The notes below the pieces were generated by a model, which was given only the letters and a program-made list of their open reading frames with translations, made no database searches and was not told the DNA's origin. Of a DNA stretch of 29,134 bases, positions 1-7,121 are shown one piece after another. Position 1 is the stretch's first letter, and the number at the start of each line of letters is the position of its first letter. Source of the DNA: CAWDLX01 sp046728155 (GTDB lineage: Bacteria; Actinomycetota; Actinomycetes; Mycobacteriales; Micromonosporaceae). The stretch lies in NCBI GenBank assembly GCA_046728155.1, contig JBKPDY010000032.1:1-29134 (forward strand). Direction: 5' to 3'. Made by a program: the position numbers and the translations under genes.

Positions 1-236
1 TGCAACTCGTCGGTCGCTGAGAATGCGTACCCATATGCCGCGAAACGCTGCCCGCTGCTCCAGATGAGCGAACCAGCCTCGTCGAGCAGCTTGCTCGATG
101 CGAGCCGCAGCAGACGAATGTCGACACGGTCGTCGCGGCGCTGAAAGAGCCACCGATTTGCGATGGGCTCAGCCTCGAACTCGGCTTGCGCCTCGGTCCC
201 GCCGAGAACCCTGGCCGAGGACCGCAGCGCCTCACC
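1..236 (-). pseudogene. Open coding frame beyond an in-frame TGA, cut by window edge
   Basis: On the minus strand the frame of the neighbouring lipoprotein ORF stays open after its TGA (237-239) down to base 1. The roughly 78 codons read through have strong G/C third positions and translate to protein-like sequence, including FEAEPIANRWLF and DDRVDIRLLRL. I see no ATG, GTG or TTG start in this frame after the stop. The stretch is therefore either the 3' part of one gene interrupted by the TGA, or a separate gene that lost its 5' end. The pattern loosely recalls small uncharacterised actinobacterial proteins, but I cannot name a family. The gene continues outside the window. Confidence 0.4.
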
Positions 237-800
237 TCAGATGACGTCGATCAACGATGTTACGCCCGCAGAGGCCATGGCTACCTCTACGCCGTCGCCC
301 CCCGAGATGGCCGTAGCTCGGACCACGATGTCGCGCACGACCACCTCCGCGTTGCCGAGGAAGGCGTTCTCCTCTCGACCGGTCATCGGCATCACCATCG
401 GAACCGTCTCGAGCCACGCGCAGCCGTAGTCGCCGATGGCGAGCGGAAAGCCCTGCTCACACTGGCGCCGAGGATGCTCTCGTCGCGCCGCCGCGGCGTC
501 TGCGTAGCGCAGGACATCCAGCATGACCACGCCACGGCCGACGCGCAGAAGGCAGAACTGAGCCGACGCGAAATCCCTGCCGCGTGGCGCCGCGGCCGGC
601 CAAGGGGCATGGCCGTCACCGTGGCGTTGTTCTGCCACGGAGCCGAAGCCGCGCAACGCCGCCACGTCCACGTGGGCACACAGCCCGCCCATACGCACCG
701 CGCCGACGCTGAACTTCGCGGCCGGCCCAGCCGAGGCCGCACACGACAACAAGGTCACAGCAGCGATTATGGCGACCGCACGCGATCGGACCGTGGTCAT
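237..800 (-). CDS. Putative lipoprotein of unknown function
   Basis: The chosen ATG at 800 gives 187 residues opening with a short basic n-region, a hydrophobic stretch and a lipobox-like LLSC, so membrane-anchored export is likely. An upstream in-frame start at 860 would only add a basic leader. No Shine-Dalgarno precedes the ATG. A TACGCT hexamer (808-813) ends seven bases before it, as in leaderless actinobacterial promoters. The middle has paired cysteines (GLCAHVD, QFCLL, QCEQG, GCAW), reminiscent of DUF3558-type lipoproteins, but the match is too weak to name. The last 60 or so residues read differently and run in frame into the coding-like sequence beyond the stop, so the gene may be a fusion or be broken. 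Confidence 0.5.
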   Translation of the reverse strand: MTTVRSRAVAIIAAVTLLSCAASAGPAAKFSVGAVRMGGLCAHVDVAALRGFGSVAEQRHGDGHAPWPAAAPRGRDFASAQFCLLRVGRGVVMLDVLRYADAAAARREHPRRQCEQGFPLAIGDYGCAWLETVPMVMPMTGREENAFLGNAEVVVRDIVVRATAISGGDGVEVAMASAGVTSLIDVI

Positions 801-1064
801 TGGCCGGAGCGTAGCGGATGTGCGCGCCGGCTGGCGCGGACGATGATCATACGCACGCAATTGCCGCGAAGCGCGCGATCATGCCGAGAAGAGTGCGCCC
901 CCCGTCCAGGTGCGACTCGGATGCGTTGACCGGCTCAGACGTCCGATAGTTGGAAATGGCAGAGGATCGTGGCCGGTGTTCCGGCGTAGGCCGCATTCGA
1001 CGCCGCTGGCACGATGTCCAACAAGAGACGATGGCCACTCGTCCAAGGGCCGACTGCGATGTCA

Positions 1065-1406
1065 TCAGGCGGCGCGGGTTCGTCGCCGACGGTTATTAGG
1101 GGACGCGAGCGCGTCAATTATCTCGTGCACGAACGGTTCCTCGTAGGCGAAGATCCCCTTGCCCGGATCATCGTAGGTGGCCGACCAGACGCGATAGCCA
1201 TCCACCGTGGTGACGCGTTCGGCCTCGACTCCCTCGTTCAACCCAGGACTATCGAGCAGTCTGCGGATCTCGGCGATGCGAGCCTCGCCGAACTCCCGGT
1301 CGAAATCCCCCGCGAACATCCGCAGGAGCGCGACGCCTTCGAGCCCGAGCAGGTAGGCCAGCGGGTGCTGATTAGATCGCCGCGCGACGGTAGCAAGCGC
1401 ATCCAT
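1065..1406 (-). pseudogene. Truncated SAM-dependent methyltransferase (N-terminal part only)
   Basis: From an ATG at 1406 the product reads NQHPLAYLLGLEGVALLR, then GYRVWSATYDDPGKG and EEPFVHEIIDAL. This is the N-terminal region of a class I methyltransferase group in which these segments directly precede the SAM-binding glycine motif (usually a DxACGTG-like loop). Here the frame changes right after ALASP to an arginine-rich tail and stops at 1065. The SAM site and the rest, roughly 150 residues in complete homologues, are absent. No matching methyltransferase core is readable in the other frames of 860-1064. That spacer has a short coding-like minus frame (935-1100) that I cannot assign. I infer a dead gene. 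No ribosome site is seen at the start. Confidence 0.6.
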
Positions 1407-1637
1407 TGGCCGCGAAGAAGTTATTGCTGACACCGGTCGGACTGCGCACCAAACCGTATGCACGCGTGCCGCCAAGAAGCACTCTCATGCCGCTGACCGC
1501 CCGCCGACACATGCGTCCGACTCTGCCAATGAGCGAAGGTGTTGGGGCACGGGGTCACGACCGGACATGACGACGGGGGCGGCGGATTGACGACGGGTAC
1601 ACGCCGTCTGGGGCTGGCGACGGGCACCCGCCGGAGG

Positions 1638-2222
1638 TCAGGCCCGCGCTGCCGTCGCGCGGGCCATGATCTCGGCGACAACGCCGCTCTTCGCGTCGGC
1701 GTACTGCTGCACGTACTTCCAATCCCGCCGGGCCAGCTCCCGCTTCGTAGCAGCGTAGTAGTCGCGGTCCGCCGCATTGGCCCGCAGCCAGTCCCGAAAC
1801 AGCAGCATCCGGTCGGTCTCGGGACACCCCGCCGAGAACGTGTGCAGGTTGACGTTGGTGTCCGGACCCTTGAAGACGCGATGCTCGAACCAATCCGGCT
1901 CGCGGATGCGCAGCACGTACCCGACCGCCTCAAGGACCGGTGCGTACCCGGGCTCATCGGCGGAGTCCGGCACCTCCAGCACCATGTCAATGATCGGCTT
2001 GGCCGGCAGGCCGGGAACTGACGTGGAGCCGGCGTGCTCCAAGCGCATGACCCGATCGCCCAGCGCGCGGCGCACCCGCGCCGCCTCCCTCGCATACAGT
2101 TCCGGCCACACCGGGTCGTAGTTCTGAATCTCGATCGGTGCGGTCAGCGGCTGCGGGCCGCCAACGACCACCGTCGCCAGCGCCTCGTCGTAGGCGGCCA
2201 CGTCGTCCGGCTGCAGAGACAT
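1638..2222 (-). CDS. GrpB family protein (UPF0157)
   Basis: The 194-residue product shows the GrpB/UPF0157 signature: IEIQNYDPVWPELYARE near residue 30, then RLEHAGSTSVPGLPAKPIIDM around 60-80, and later WFEHRVFKGPD and VNLHTFSAG. The fold belongs to the nucleotidyltransferase superfamily. The biochemical role is not settled, although some members sit next to or are fused to CoA-metabolism enzymes. Length is normal for the family (about 170-200) and the gene looks intact. No clear Shine-Dalgarno precedes ATG 2222. A TAACCT six bases before it would suit a leaderless start. It stands alone, with a dead methyltransferase downstream and a PEP-utilising enzyme unit upstream on the same strand. 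Confidence 0.9.
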   Translation of the reverse strand: MSLQPDDVAAYDEALATVVVGGPQPLTAPIEIQNYDPVWPELYAREAARVRRALGDRVMRLEHAGSTSVPGLPAKPIIDMVLEVPDSADEPGYAPVLEAVGYVLRIREPDWFEHRVFKGPDTNVNLHTFSAGCPETDRMLLFRDWLRANAADRDYYAATKRELARRDWKYVQQYADAKSGVVAEIMARATAARA

Positions 2223-2315
2223 GCCGGGAGGTTATCAACGCCGCCAACAGCCGGATCTCTGGTCACGCGTCGCCACCGGCAACCCCCAGCCCGCGGCTGT
2301 AGTCAGACCCGTCGG

Positions 2316-2474
2316 CTACCGCTTCTGCCGCGGTGGGCGCGGATCAGCGGGCTCTGCCCGCGCGCAGCCGGCGATGACCGCGGTCAATCCGGCGCCAATG
2401 GGCACGACGAGGGCGACGGCGAACACCGGTCCGGCGTCGGGGATCGGCAGGCCGAAGATGTCACGGCTGAGCAT
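2316..2474 (-). CDS. 52-residue membrane ORF overlapping the PEP-utilising gene's end
   Basis: The ATG at 2474 lies inside the last codons of the upstream enzyme gene, whose stop is at 2461-2463, so the two reading frames overlap by 14 bases and could be translationally coupled. The peptide starts MLSRDIFGLPIPDAGPVF, has one hydrophobic segment (VALVVPIGAGLTAVIAG) and ends in a basic tail. The opening resembles, from memory, the N-terminus of a multi-span actinobacterial membrane family (DUF2306-like). If so, this is a 3'-truncated copy keeping only the first helix. It could also be a genuine single-span small protein. Confidence is moderate to low because no second-family evidence is available. 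Confidence 0.42.
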   Translation of the reverse strand: MLSRDIFGLPIPDAGPVFAVALVVPIGAGLTAVIAGCARAEPADPRPPRQKR

Positions 2475-4716
2475 TGGCGCGCTCCACGGCAGCGGCGGGG
2501 GTGACGGTACCGGCGTTGCCGTCGACGGTGACGATCTGCCCGTTGTGCAGGCGGCTGGTGGCATCGCTGGTGCCGACGACGGCGGGGATGCCGTACTCAC
2601 GGGCGACGAGGGAGGCGTGCGCGGCGAGGGTGCCGCCGTCGGTGACCACGGCTGCGGCGCGGGCGAACAGCGGTGTCCAGGCCGGGGAGGTGGCCTTGGC
2701 GACCAGCACCTCACCGTCGGCGAAGGATTCGAAGTCCTGCGGCTCGAAAATGATGCGTACCGGTCCGGTGGCTCGCCCGGCGGAGGCCGGATGGCCCACT
2801 ATCGCGCCCTCGGCGGCCTGGCCGGTGCGCGCCGCCCGAACCGCCTTGTCGATGACATCGCCGACCAGACGTGGCGGCTGGCCGATCGTGATCGGTGCCA
2901 GCAGCCGCCGGTGCTGCTCCCATGTGCCGCGCCTGCGGGCAGCAGCGTTGGCGAGCGGCGTCGCCTGGCCGGTCACGGCGGCGTCCACCTCGGCCTGGGT
3001 GCAGAAATGCACAACTTCGGGTGCGACGAGGACGTGTCGCTTGGCCAGATGCTCGCCGAGGCGGGAGGCGCATGCGCGCAGCACCGGCCAGCCCAGGGTG
3101 AGGTCGCGGGACTGCTCCTCGCGAATGGCCGCATACCGCTGCGCGACTTCCAGCAGCGCGGCGAACTCGGCCCGCCGGCCCGGCGCGAGCGCCGTACGGC
3201 AGGCGGCCTGCGCGGCCTCCCGGTCGGCGGCCAGCTGCCGATGCCTGGCCGTGACCGCGCCATGGTCCGTCGTGATGGCGGGCAGCTCGGCGGCGACTGG
3301 GCGATACCAATCCAGGCTCTGCACCGCGTGTGGTGAGGCTAGAGCGGGTCGGGTAGTCGGTAGGCCGCGCAGCAGCACCTGGATCCCGCCTGCGCGGCCG
3401 ATCGTGTCGGCGAGGTGGTCCCGGCAGAACCGGGCGAGACTGGCTTCGATCTTCCAGGCGGAGCCGCCGACGATGGCCAAGAACCACATGTACTGCCCGG
3501 CTTCACGGGCTATCGCGGTGACCAGCTGCGTCACTCGGGCCGGGGACGCGGCGGGGAGCTCGGCCTCGGCCAGGGCGACCAGTTCGCGGTAGCGGGGCAG
3601 TTGCTCGTCGCGCCAGCGTCGGTACAGGTCCGACAGGACGGCCCGGTCGGCGGCGACCGGGTCGCGGCCGACGCGGATCAGCGCGTGCCACAGTGTCTTG
3701 ATCGCCCGGCTGCGACCTCGGGTTATCACGCGGGCGAGCAGACGGGGGGAAGGGATCGGGGTGGCGGTGTAGTACCAGTCATGGACCAACGCCCACCGAA
3801 ACGGCACCCGCACCCCGATGCACGAGTGCATCCCGTCGAGATATCCCGCTTCCAGTTCGGGCAGTAGCCAGGTGCCGAATAGTGGGGTGACCGCCTCGGG
3901 CAGCCATTCGCCGAGCCGAAAGTTGCGCATCCACAGCCCCGGCCCTGGCGCGGTGAAGTTGACGGGTTCGGGCAGGGCGGTCATCGGTCGTGCCTGCAAC
4001 AGCCACAGCCTGCCGGTGGCGTCAATGGCCCACTCGATGTCCTGCGGCCTGTCGAAGTGGGCGGCGACCCGGGCGGCCATCGCGGCCACCTGGCCGGCCT
4101 GCGTCGCATCGAGTACGGCGGCGCCATCCGAGGTTGACCGAGTCCGCTGCGGCCGCTCCTCGCCGGTGACCGTCCACTCCTCGCCAGTCTGCTCCCCGCC
4201 AACGAGAGACTCCCCGACGCCGACCACCGCGGTCACCACGACCTGGTCACGGGCGCCGGTGACCGGATGCGCGGTAAACGCCACCCCGGCCGCCCGGGCA
4301 TCGACCATCACCTGAACCAGCACCGCCATCGCGGACGGCGCGGCAGCAGGAGCGCGCCGGTCATGGTAGGAGCGGACCCGGTCGGCCCGCGCGGCGGCAA
4401 AACAGCGGCGCACCGCATCGGCCAGAGCGTCGACGTCGACATCGAGGAACGTCTCATACAGTCCGGCGTACGACGCGTCCGGCTGATCCTCCGCCACGCC
4501 CGACGAGCGGACCGCGAACCGGCCACCCCCACAACGCGCGGCGGTCTCGGCCAACACCCGAGCCAGGTCGGGTTCAGTCAGGGCGTCGGCGGTGACCACG
4601 AATCCCGGCGGCACCGGCCAACCGTGCGCGGCCAGCTCCCCGAGCACGGCGGCCTTGCCCCCCACCCGCTCACGGACGCGGCCCGCGTCGGCCAAGCCGA
4701 TCACCTGTTTCTGCAT
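2461..4716 (-). CDS. PEP-utilising / rifampicin phosphotransferase-like enzyme
   Basis: The product has 751 residues from ATG 4716, which has GGGAGG upstream; an ATG at 4746 would add ten codons but lacks a site. The N-terminal 310 residues form a PEP-synthase-type ATP-grasp domain: GGKAAVLGELAAHGWPVPPG, RSSGVAEDQPDASYAGLYE, GVAFTAHPVTG and QDIEWAIDATGRLWLLQARP. A variable central region follows. The last 110 residues are the swivelling phosphohistidine domain with TDGGTLAAHASLVAREYGIP, His near residue 700. The C-terminal PEP/pyruvate-binding barrel of true PEP synthases is absent, so the layout is that of Rph-like dikinases, which split ATP to AMP and phosphorylate a small molecule. The acceptor is unknown. 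The gene is divergent from padR across an inverted repeat, suggesting inducible control. Confidence 0.9.
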   Translation of the reverse strand: MQKQVIGLADAGRVRERVGGKAAVLGELAAHGWPVPPGFVVTADALTEPDLARVLAETAARCGGGRFAVRSSGVAEDQPDASYAGLYETFLDVDVDALADAVRRCFAAARADRVRSYHDRRAPAAAPSAMAVLVQVMVDARAAGVAFTAHPVTGARDQVVVTAVVGVGESLVGGEQTGEEWTVTGEERPQRTRSTSDGAAVLDATQAGQVAAMAARVAAHFDRPQDIEWAIDATGRLWLLQARPMTALPEPVNFTAPGPGLWMRNFRLGEWLPEAVTPLFGTWLLPELEAGYLDGMHSCIGVRVPFRWALVHDWYYTATPIPSPRLLARVITRGRSRAIKTLWHALIRVGRDPVAADRAVLSDLYRRWRDEQLPRYRELVALAEAELPAASPARVTQLVTAIAREAGQYMWFLAIVGGSAWKIEASLARFCRDHLADTIGRAGGIQVLLRGLPTTRPALASPHAVQSLDWYRPVAAELPAITTDHGAVTARHRQLAADREAAQAACRTALAPGRRAEFAALLEVAQRYAAIREEQSRDLTLGWPVLRACASRLGEHLAKRHVLVAPEVVHFCTQAEVDAAVTGQATPLANAAARRRGTWEQHRRLLAPITIGQPPRLVGDVIDKAVRAARTGQAAEGAIVGHPASAGRATGPVRIIFEPQDFESFADGEVLVAKATSPAWTPLFARAAAVVTDGGTLAAHASLVAREYGIPAVVGTSDATSRLHNGQIVTVDGNAGTVTPAAAVERANAQP

Positions 4717-4738
4717 GCCACCCCATCCCTCCCGAATA

Positions 4739-4768
4739 TATAGCAACGCAAACTATGGTATTGCTACA
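4739..4768. promoter_or_regulatory. Inverted repeat between divergent genes, candidate PadR operator
   Basis: TAGCAA (4741-4746) and TTGCTA (4761-4766) form a perfect inverted repeat separated by 14 bases; with one mismatch it extends to 8-base arms from 4739 to 4768. It sits in the only AT-rich stretch between the PEP-utilising gene (start 4716, minus) and padR (start 4820, plus). A TATATT hexamer on the minus strand (4735-4740) and TACACT on the plus strand (4765-4770) could serve as -10 elements, so a bound repressor would cover both promoters. PadR proteins generally bind such dyads and repress themselves and a neighbour. The assignment is by position, not by a known consensus. Confidence 0.5.
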
Positions 4769-4819
4769 CTGAAGGCGTTCGCCAGGTAGCCAAGCGAACT
4801 CTTTTCGGGAGGAGGGCAC

Positions 4820-5170
4820 GTGCTGCCGATGCGACCGGAGCTGCTCAAGGGACACCTTGATGCGCTGCTGCTGGCCGTCCTCGAAGCCGGACCGCGGCAC
4901 GGGTACGCGGTCATCGAAGCGCTGCGCGACGGGAGCGACGGCACCCTCGACCTGCCCACCGGCACCGTGTATCCGGCGCTGCACCGCTTGGAGCGGGCCG
5001 GACTGATCCGCAGCGATTGGGAAACCGTGTCCGGCCGCCGACGCCGCGCCTACCAGCTGACCGCCTCCGGCCGGCAAGCCCTGTCCGATCAGCGCGCCGT
5101 GTGGGAGCAGTTCTCCACCGCCGTCACCGCACTGCTGACGAGGCGACCATGGCCAGCCACCACCACCTGA
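4820..5170 (+). CDS. PadR family transcriptional regulator
   Basis: A 116-residue winged-helix protein of the PadR type with LKGHLDALLLAVLEAGPRHG, HGYAVIEALRDGS, GTVYPALHRLERAGLI (recognition helix) and the wing SGRRRRAYQLTASGR. It is short, like PadR subfamily-2 members, which lack the long C-terminal helical domain. GTG 4820 is chosen because GGGAGGAGGG lies five bases upstream; ATG 4829 is the alternative. The 3' end overlaps the following HAAS-domain gene by 22 bases, so the two are almost certainly cotranscribed and coupled. It probably represses this operon and the divergent PEP-utilising gene in response to an unidentified ligand. Confidence 0.9.
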   Translation: MLPMRPELLKGHLDALLLAVLEAGPRHGYAVIEALRDGSDGTLDLPTGTVYPALHRLERAGLIRSDWETVSGRRRRAYQLTASGRQALSDQRAVWEQFSTAVTALLTRRPWPATTT

Positions 5171-5847
5171 CCGCGTGCCACGTCGGCTCGACCCCGGCAC
5201 TCGAGCGCTACCTCACCGAACTCTCCGCCCGACTGCGCGGGCCACGCGGCACCCGCACACGCGTGCTGGCCGAAATCCACGACGGGCTCACCGAGGCAAT
5301 CCACGCCAACCTCGCCGACGGCATGCCCGGCGATGCCGCCGCCAGGGCCGCGATCGCCGAGTTCGGCGACCCTGCAACAGTCGCCCGCTCCTTCGCCAGC
5401 GAACTGGCGACCGCTGCTGCCCGGCGCACCATCGCGACGTTCATCGCGACCGGACCGCTGGTCGGCATCTGGTGGCTGCTGCTGCTCCACCCAGCACCGT
5501 GGCGTAGCGGGGTCCTCGCCGCACTGATCGCCATCCCAGCCCTGCCGCTGATCGCACTGGCCATCGCTACCGCCGCCGGAACGTTCGCCACCACCGGCCG
5601 CCTCATGCGCTGGCTACCTGAAACCCCCGCCTCCCGCGCGCTGACCGCCTCGACGGCCATCGCAACGCTGTGCCTCGCCGCAGACCTCACCGTCCTCGGT
5701 GTCCTCGCGACTCACCTGGCCGCCGGCTGGCGTCGATCCGTCCCGCTCATCGCAGTCGCCGCAACCGCGAGCATCCTGCGCATCGCCGCAGCCATCGCAG
5801 CAATCCGGTCCACCGGCGCGATGCGCGATGGGCTTCGCGACACGTAG
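5149..5847 (+). CDS. HAAS/DUF1700-type (permease-prefix) membrane protein
   Basis: The product has 232 residues from ATG 5149, inside the 3' end of padR. The first 85 residues form a soluble helical domain with LERYLTELSARLRG, VLAEIHDGLTEAI and ARAAIAEFGDPATVARSFASEL, the signature of the HAAS domain (DUF1700-like, also called permease prefix domain). Four hydrophobic spans follow at about 90-110, 120-147, 165-192 and 198-218. HAAS proteins are typically encoded directly after a PadR regulator, as here. Proposed roles are as membrane partners or sensors that affect the regulator, but no mechanism is firmly known. The frame could start further upstream at 5017, but that extension is arginine-rich and is a shadow of padR. 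Confidence 0.82.
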   Translation: MASHHHLTACHVGSTPALERYLTELSARLRGPRGTRTRVLAEIHDGLTEAIHANLADGMPGDAAARAAIAEFGDPATVARSFASELATAAARRTIATFIATGPLVGIWWLLLLHPAPWRSGVLAALIAIPALPLIALAIATAAGTFATTGRLMRWLPETPASRALTASTAIATLCLAADLTVLGVLATHLAAGWRRSVPLIAVAATASILRIAAAIAAIRSTGAMRDGLRDT

Positions 5848-5970
5848 GCACCACAAAGCCCTTACTGGCAGCCCGGGCCTAGTGGGCGAAGCCCCGGCGG
5901 GTGGCGCCATGGGGCTCGGCGCCGGCCACGCCGACTGCGGTGTGCAACGTAGGCGGTACAGATGCCACGG

Positions 5971-6003
5971 CGAGGGGCCCCGCGCTGGGCGCGGGGCCCC
6001 TCG
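5971..6003 (+). terminator. Perfect 14-bp GC hairpin downstream of padR-HAAS
   Basis: The arms CGAGGGGCCCCGCG (5971-5984) and CGCGGGGCCCCTCG (5990-6003) pair perfectly around a five-base loop. It lies about 120 bases after the HAAS stop codon. There is no T-run on either side, but hairpin terminators without a U-tract are common in high-GC actinobacteria. Since the structure is symmetric it could act on either strand. The spacer 5848-6113 shows nothing else I can support. Confidence 0.5.
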
Positions 6004-6113
6004 ACTTCGTCGCCCTCAACCGAAGCCGTCCAGCCGCCCGTCAGCCTGAACGGTGCCATCTCAGCGACACGGGGTGTGACCTGCGTTGATGCTGGCTTGG
6101 CAGGGTCATTGTC

Positions 6114-6377
6114 GTGGTCGTTCGTACGGTGGCGTTGGTGATCGTCCGCCAGGTGCTCGGTGTGCTCGGCCGTGGGCCGACGCCGAATGCGGACGCGGTG
6201 GAGCTCGCTGCGGCATCAGCTGTCGGTGCTACGCCGGCAAGTGCCGCGTCCGCGGTACACGCCGGCGGATCGGGTGCTGCTGGCCGCGTTGGCCAAGCTG
6301 CTGCCCCGCGAGCGGTGGCCAGTGTTCCTGGTCACCCCTCGACGTTGCTGCCCCGAGCACGGGCCGACCGTGATTGA
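6114..6377 (+). mobile_element. Frameshifted N-terminal remnant of an integrase/transposase
   Basis: Stitching two frames gives a recognisable start of an rve-type integrase common in actinobacteria: VRQVLGVLGRGPTPNADAVEL in one frame to about 6206, then LRHQLSVLRRQVPRPRYTP and LLAALAKLLPRERWPVFLVTP in the next (6208-6339), then STLLP back in the first frame. The DDE catalytic core, a few hundred codons in intact elements, is missing. No terminal inverted repeats are visible. This is therefore a dead scrap of an insertion element, with two frameshifts and a 3' deletion. The ACT gene begins its 3' end about 70 bases later on the other strand. Confidence 0.65.
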
Positions 6378-6444
6378 TCCGGTCGATGAAGTCCTCTACG
6401 ACCGTGGCGATGGGCGTGAACCCCGCCAAGACGGTCGTACAGGC

Positions 6445-6834
6445 TCACCCCACAATCAGCTCGCCGAGCGCACGACGGGCATCATCGATGTTGTCGACGC
6501 TGACGGCGACGGTGACCTCGCCACCGCAGATCGACGTCGGCAGGTAGCCGTCGATGTTGACGTGCGCCTCCGACAGCAGCCGCCCGATCTTGGCCGCCTC
6601 ACCCGGCTGGTCTGGTGTCTTAACCAGAAGTGCCGGATGCTCCGTGAACGAGATGCCGGTCTCGTTTAGGGCCGCCCGCGCGGCGTCCTCGTCACTCGCG
6701 GTGAAGGAGACGAACCCGTGGTCTCCCGCCGTGACGCCGGTCAGTTCTAGGTTGACTTCGCGCCGCGCCAGCGCATCGCACAGGTGCGCGAACTCGCCAG
6801 GCTGGTTCTTGAGGTCGGTCGTGAAGATATTCAT
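6445..6834 (-). CDS. Tandem ACT-domain protein
   Basis: The 129-residue product consists of two ACT-like units. The first (about 1-62) opens MNIFTTDLKNQPGEFAHLCDAL and the second (about 65-129) opens PALLVKTPDQPGEAAKIGRLL. Both have the Q/D-QPGE turn that marks the ligand-binding loop of ACT domains. ACT domains bind amino acids or similar small molecules, usually to regulate an enzyme, but no enzyme domain is attached. In stand-alone form it could regulate a partner in trans or act as a sensor. No adjacent biosynthetic gene hints at the ligand. The start is a clear ATG with purine-rich GGGGG upstream (around 6842-6848 on the minus strand). Length and frame look intact. Confidence 0.85.
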   Translation of the reverse strand: MNIFTTDLKNQPGEFAHLCDALARREVNLELTGVTAGDHGFVSFTASDEDAARAALNETGISFTEHPALLVKTPDQPGEAAKIGRLLSEAHVNIDGYLPTSICGGEVTVAVSVDNIDDARRALGELIVG

Positions 6835-6870
6835 CGCAAGACCCCCTTCCCCCGCCTGACGCTACGCCGG

Positions 6871-7068
6871 TCAGCCGTCGTCGAGGCGGAATCCCACGTT
6901 TAGACCGACCTGGGAATGGCCTCTCTCGCCGTCGACGAAGTGCCCGCGGATCAGCGGCGCCGGACCGACACATGCAGATGTGAAGGTGTCCGGGGCGCCG
7001 TGCAACACGATCGCGTCGTTTCGCCAGTCCTCGAGGTAAGCGGGCGCTGCCCCGCGCGGGTGTTCCAA
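6871..7068 (-). CDS. Coding-like minus-strand stretch, unassigned, possibly a gene fragment
   Basis: The minus frame ending at 6871 has strong G/C third positions and reads protein-like (YLEDWRNDAIVLHGAPDTF, then GPAPLIRGHFVDGERGHSQ and VGLNVGFRLDDG). The frame is open back to about 7140 but contains no convincing start; the TTG at 7068 is the only nearby candidate, and no ribosome site is seen. The upstream part overlaps the end of the SOD-like gene. I do not recognise the family. It may be the 3' end of a deleted gene or a chance frame. The rest of the 6835-7121 spacer shows nothing. Confidence 0.25.
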   Translation of the reverse strand: MEHPRGAAPAYLEDWRNDAIVLHGAPDTFTSACVGPAPLIRGHFVDGERGHSQVGLNVGFRLDDG

Positions 7069-7121
7069 CGCGCGGGGTGGGTTGAGGCCAGCAACTGCCC
7101 GGCAGTTGTGTGGACCGTGAG

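Noticed and set aside
1568..1597. TGACGACGGG repeated at 1568 and 1588
   Set aside because: Only two short copies in low-complexity GACG-rich DNA; no symmetry or position arguing for a regulatory role.
2221..3592. Long plus-strand ORFs (371-372 codons) opposite the dikinase gene
   Set aside because: The minus strand encodes a recognisable ATP-grasp/phosphohistidine enzyme; the plus frames are compositionally biased and lack motifs.
6229..6429. Minus-strand ORF with FTPIATVVEDFIDRINHGR
   Set aside because: It looked protein-like at first, but it overlaps the integrase remnant on the other strand, has no ribosome site, and I cannot match it to a family.
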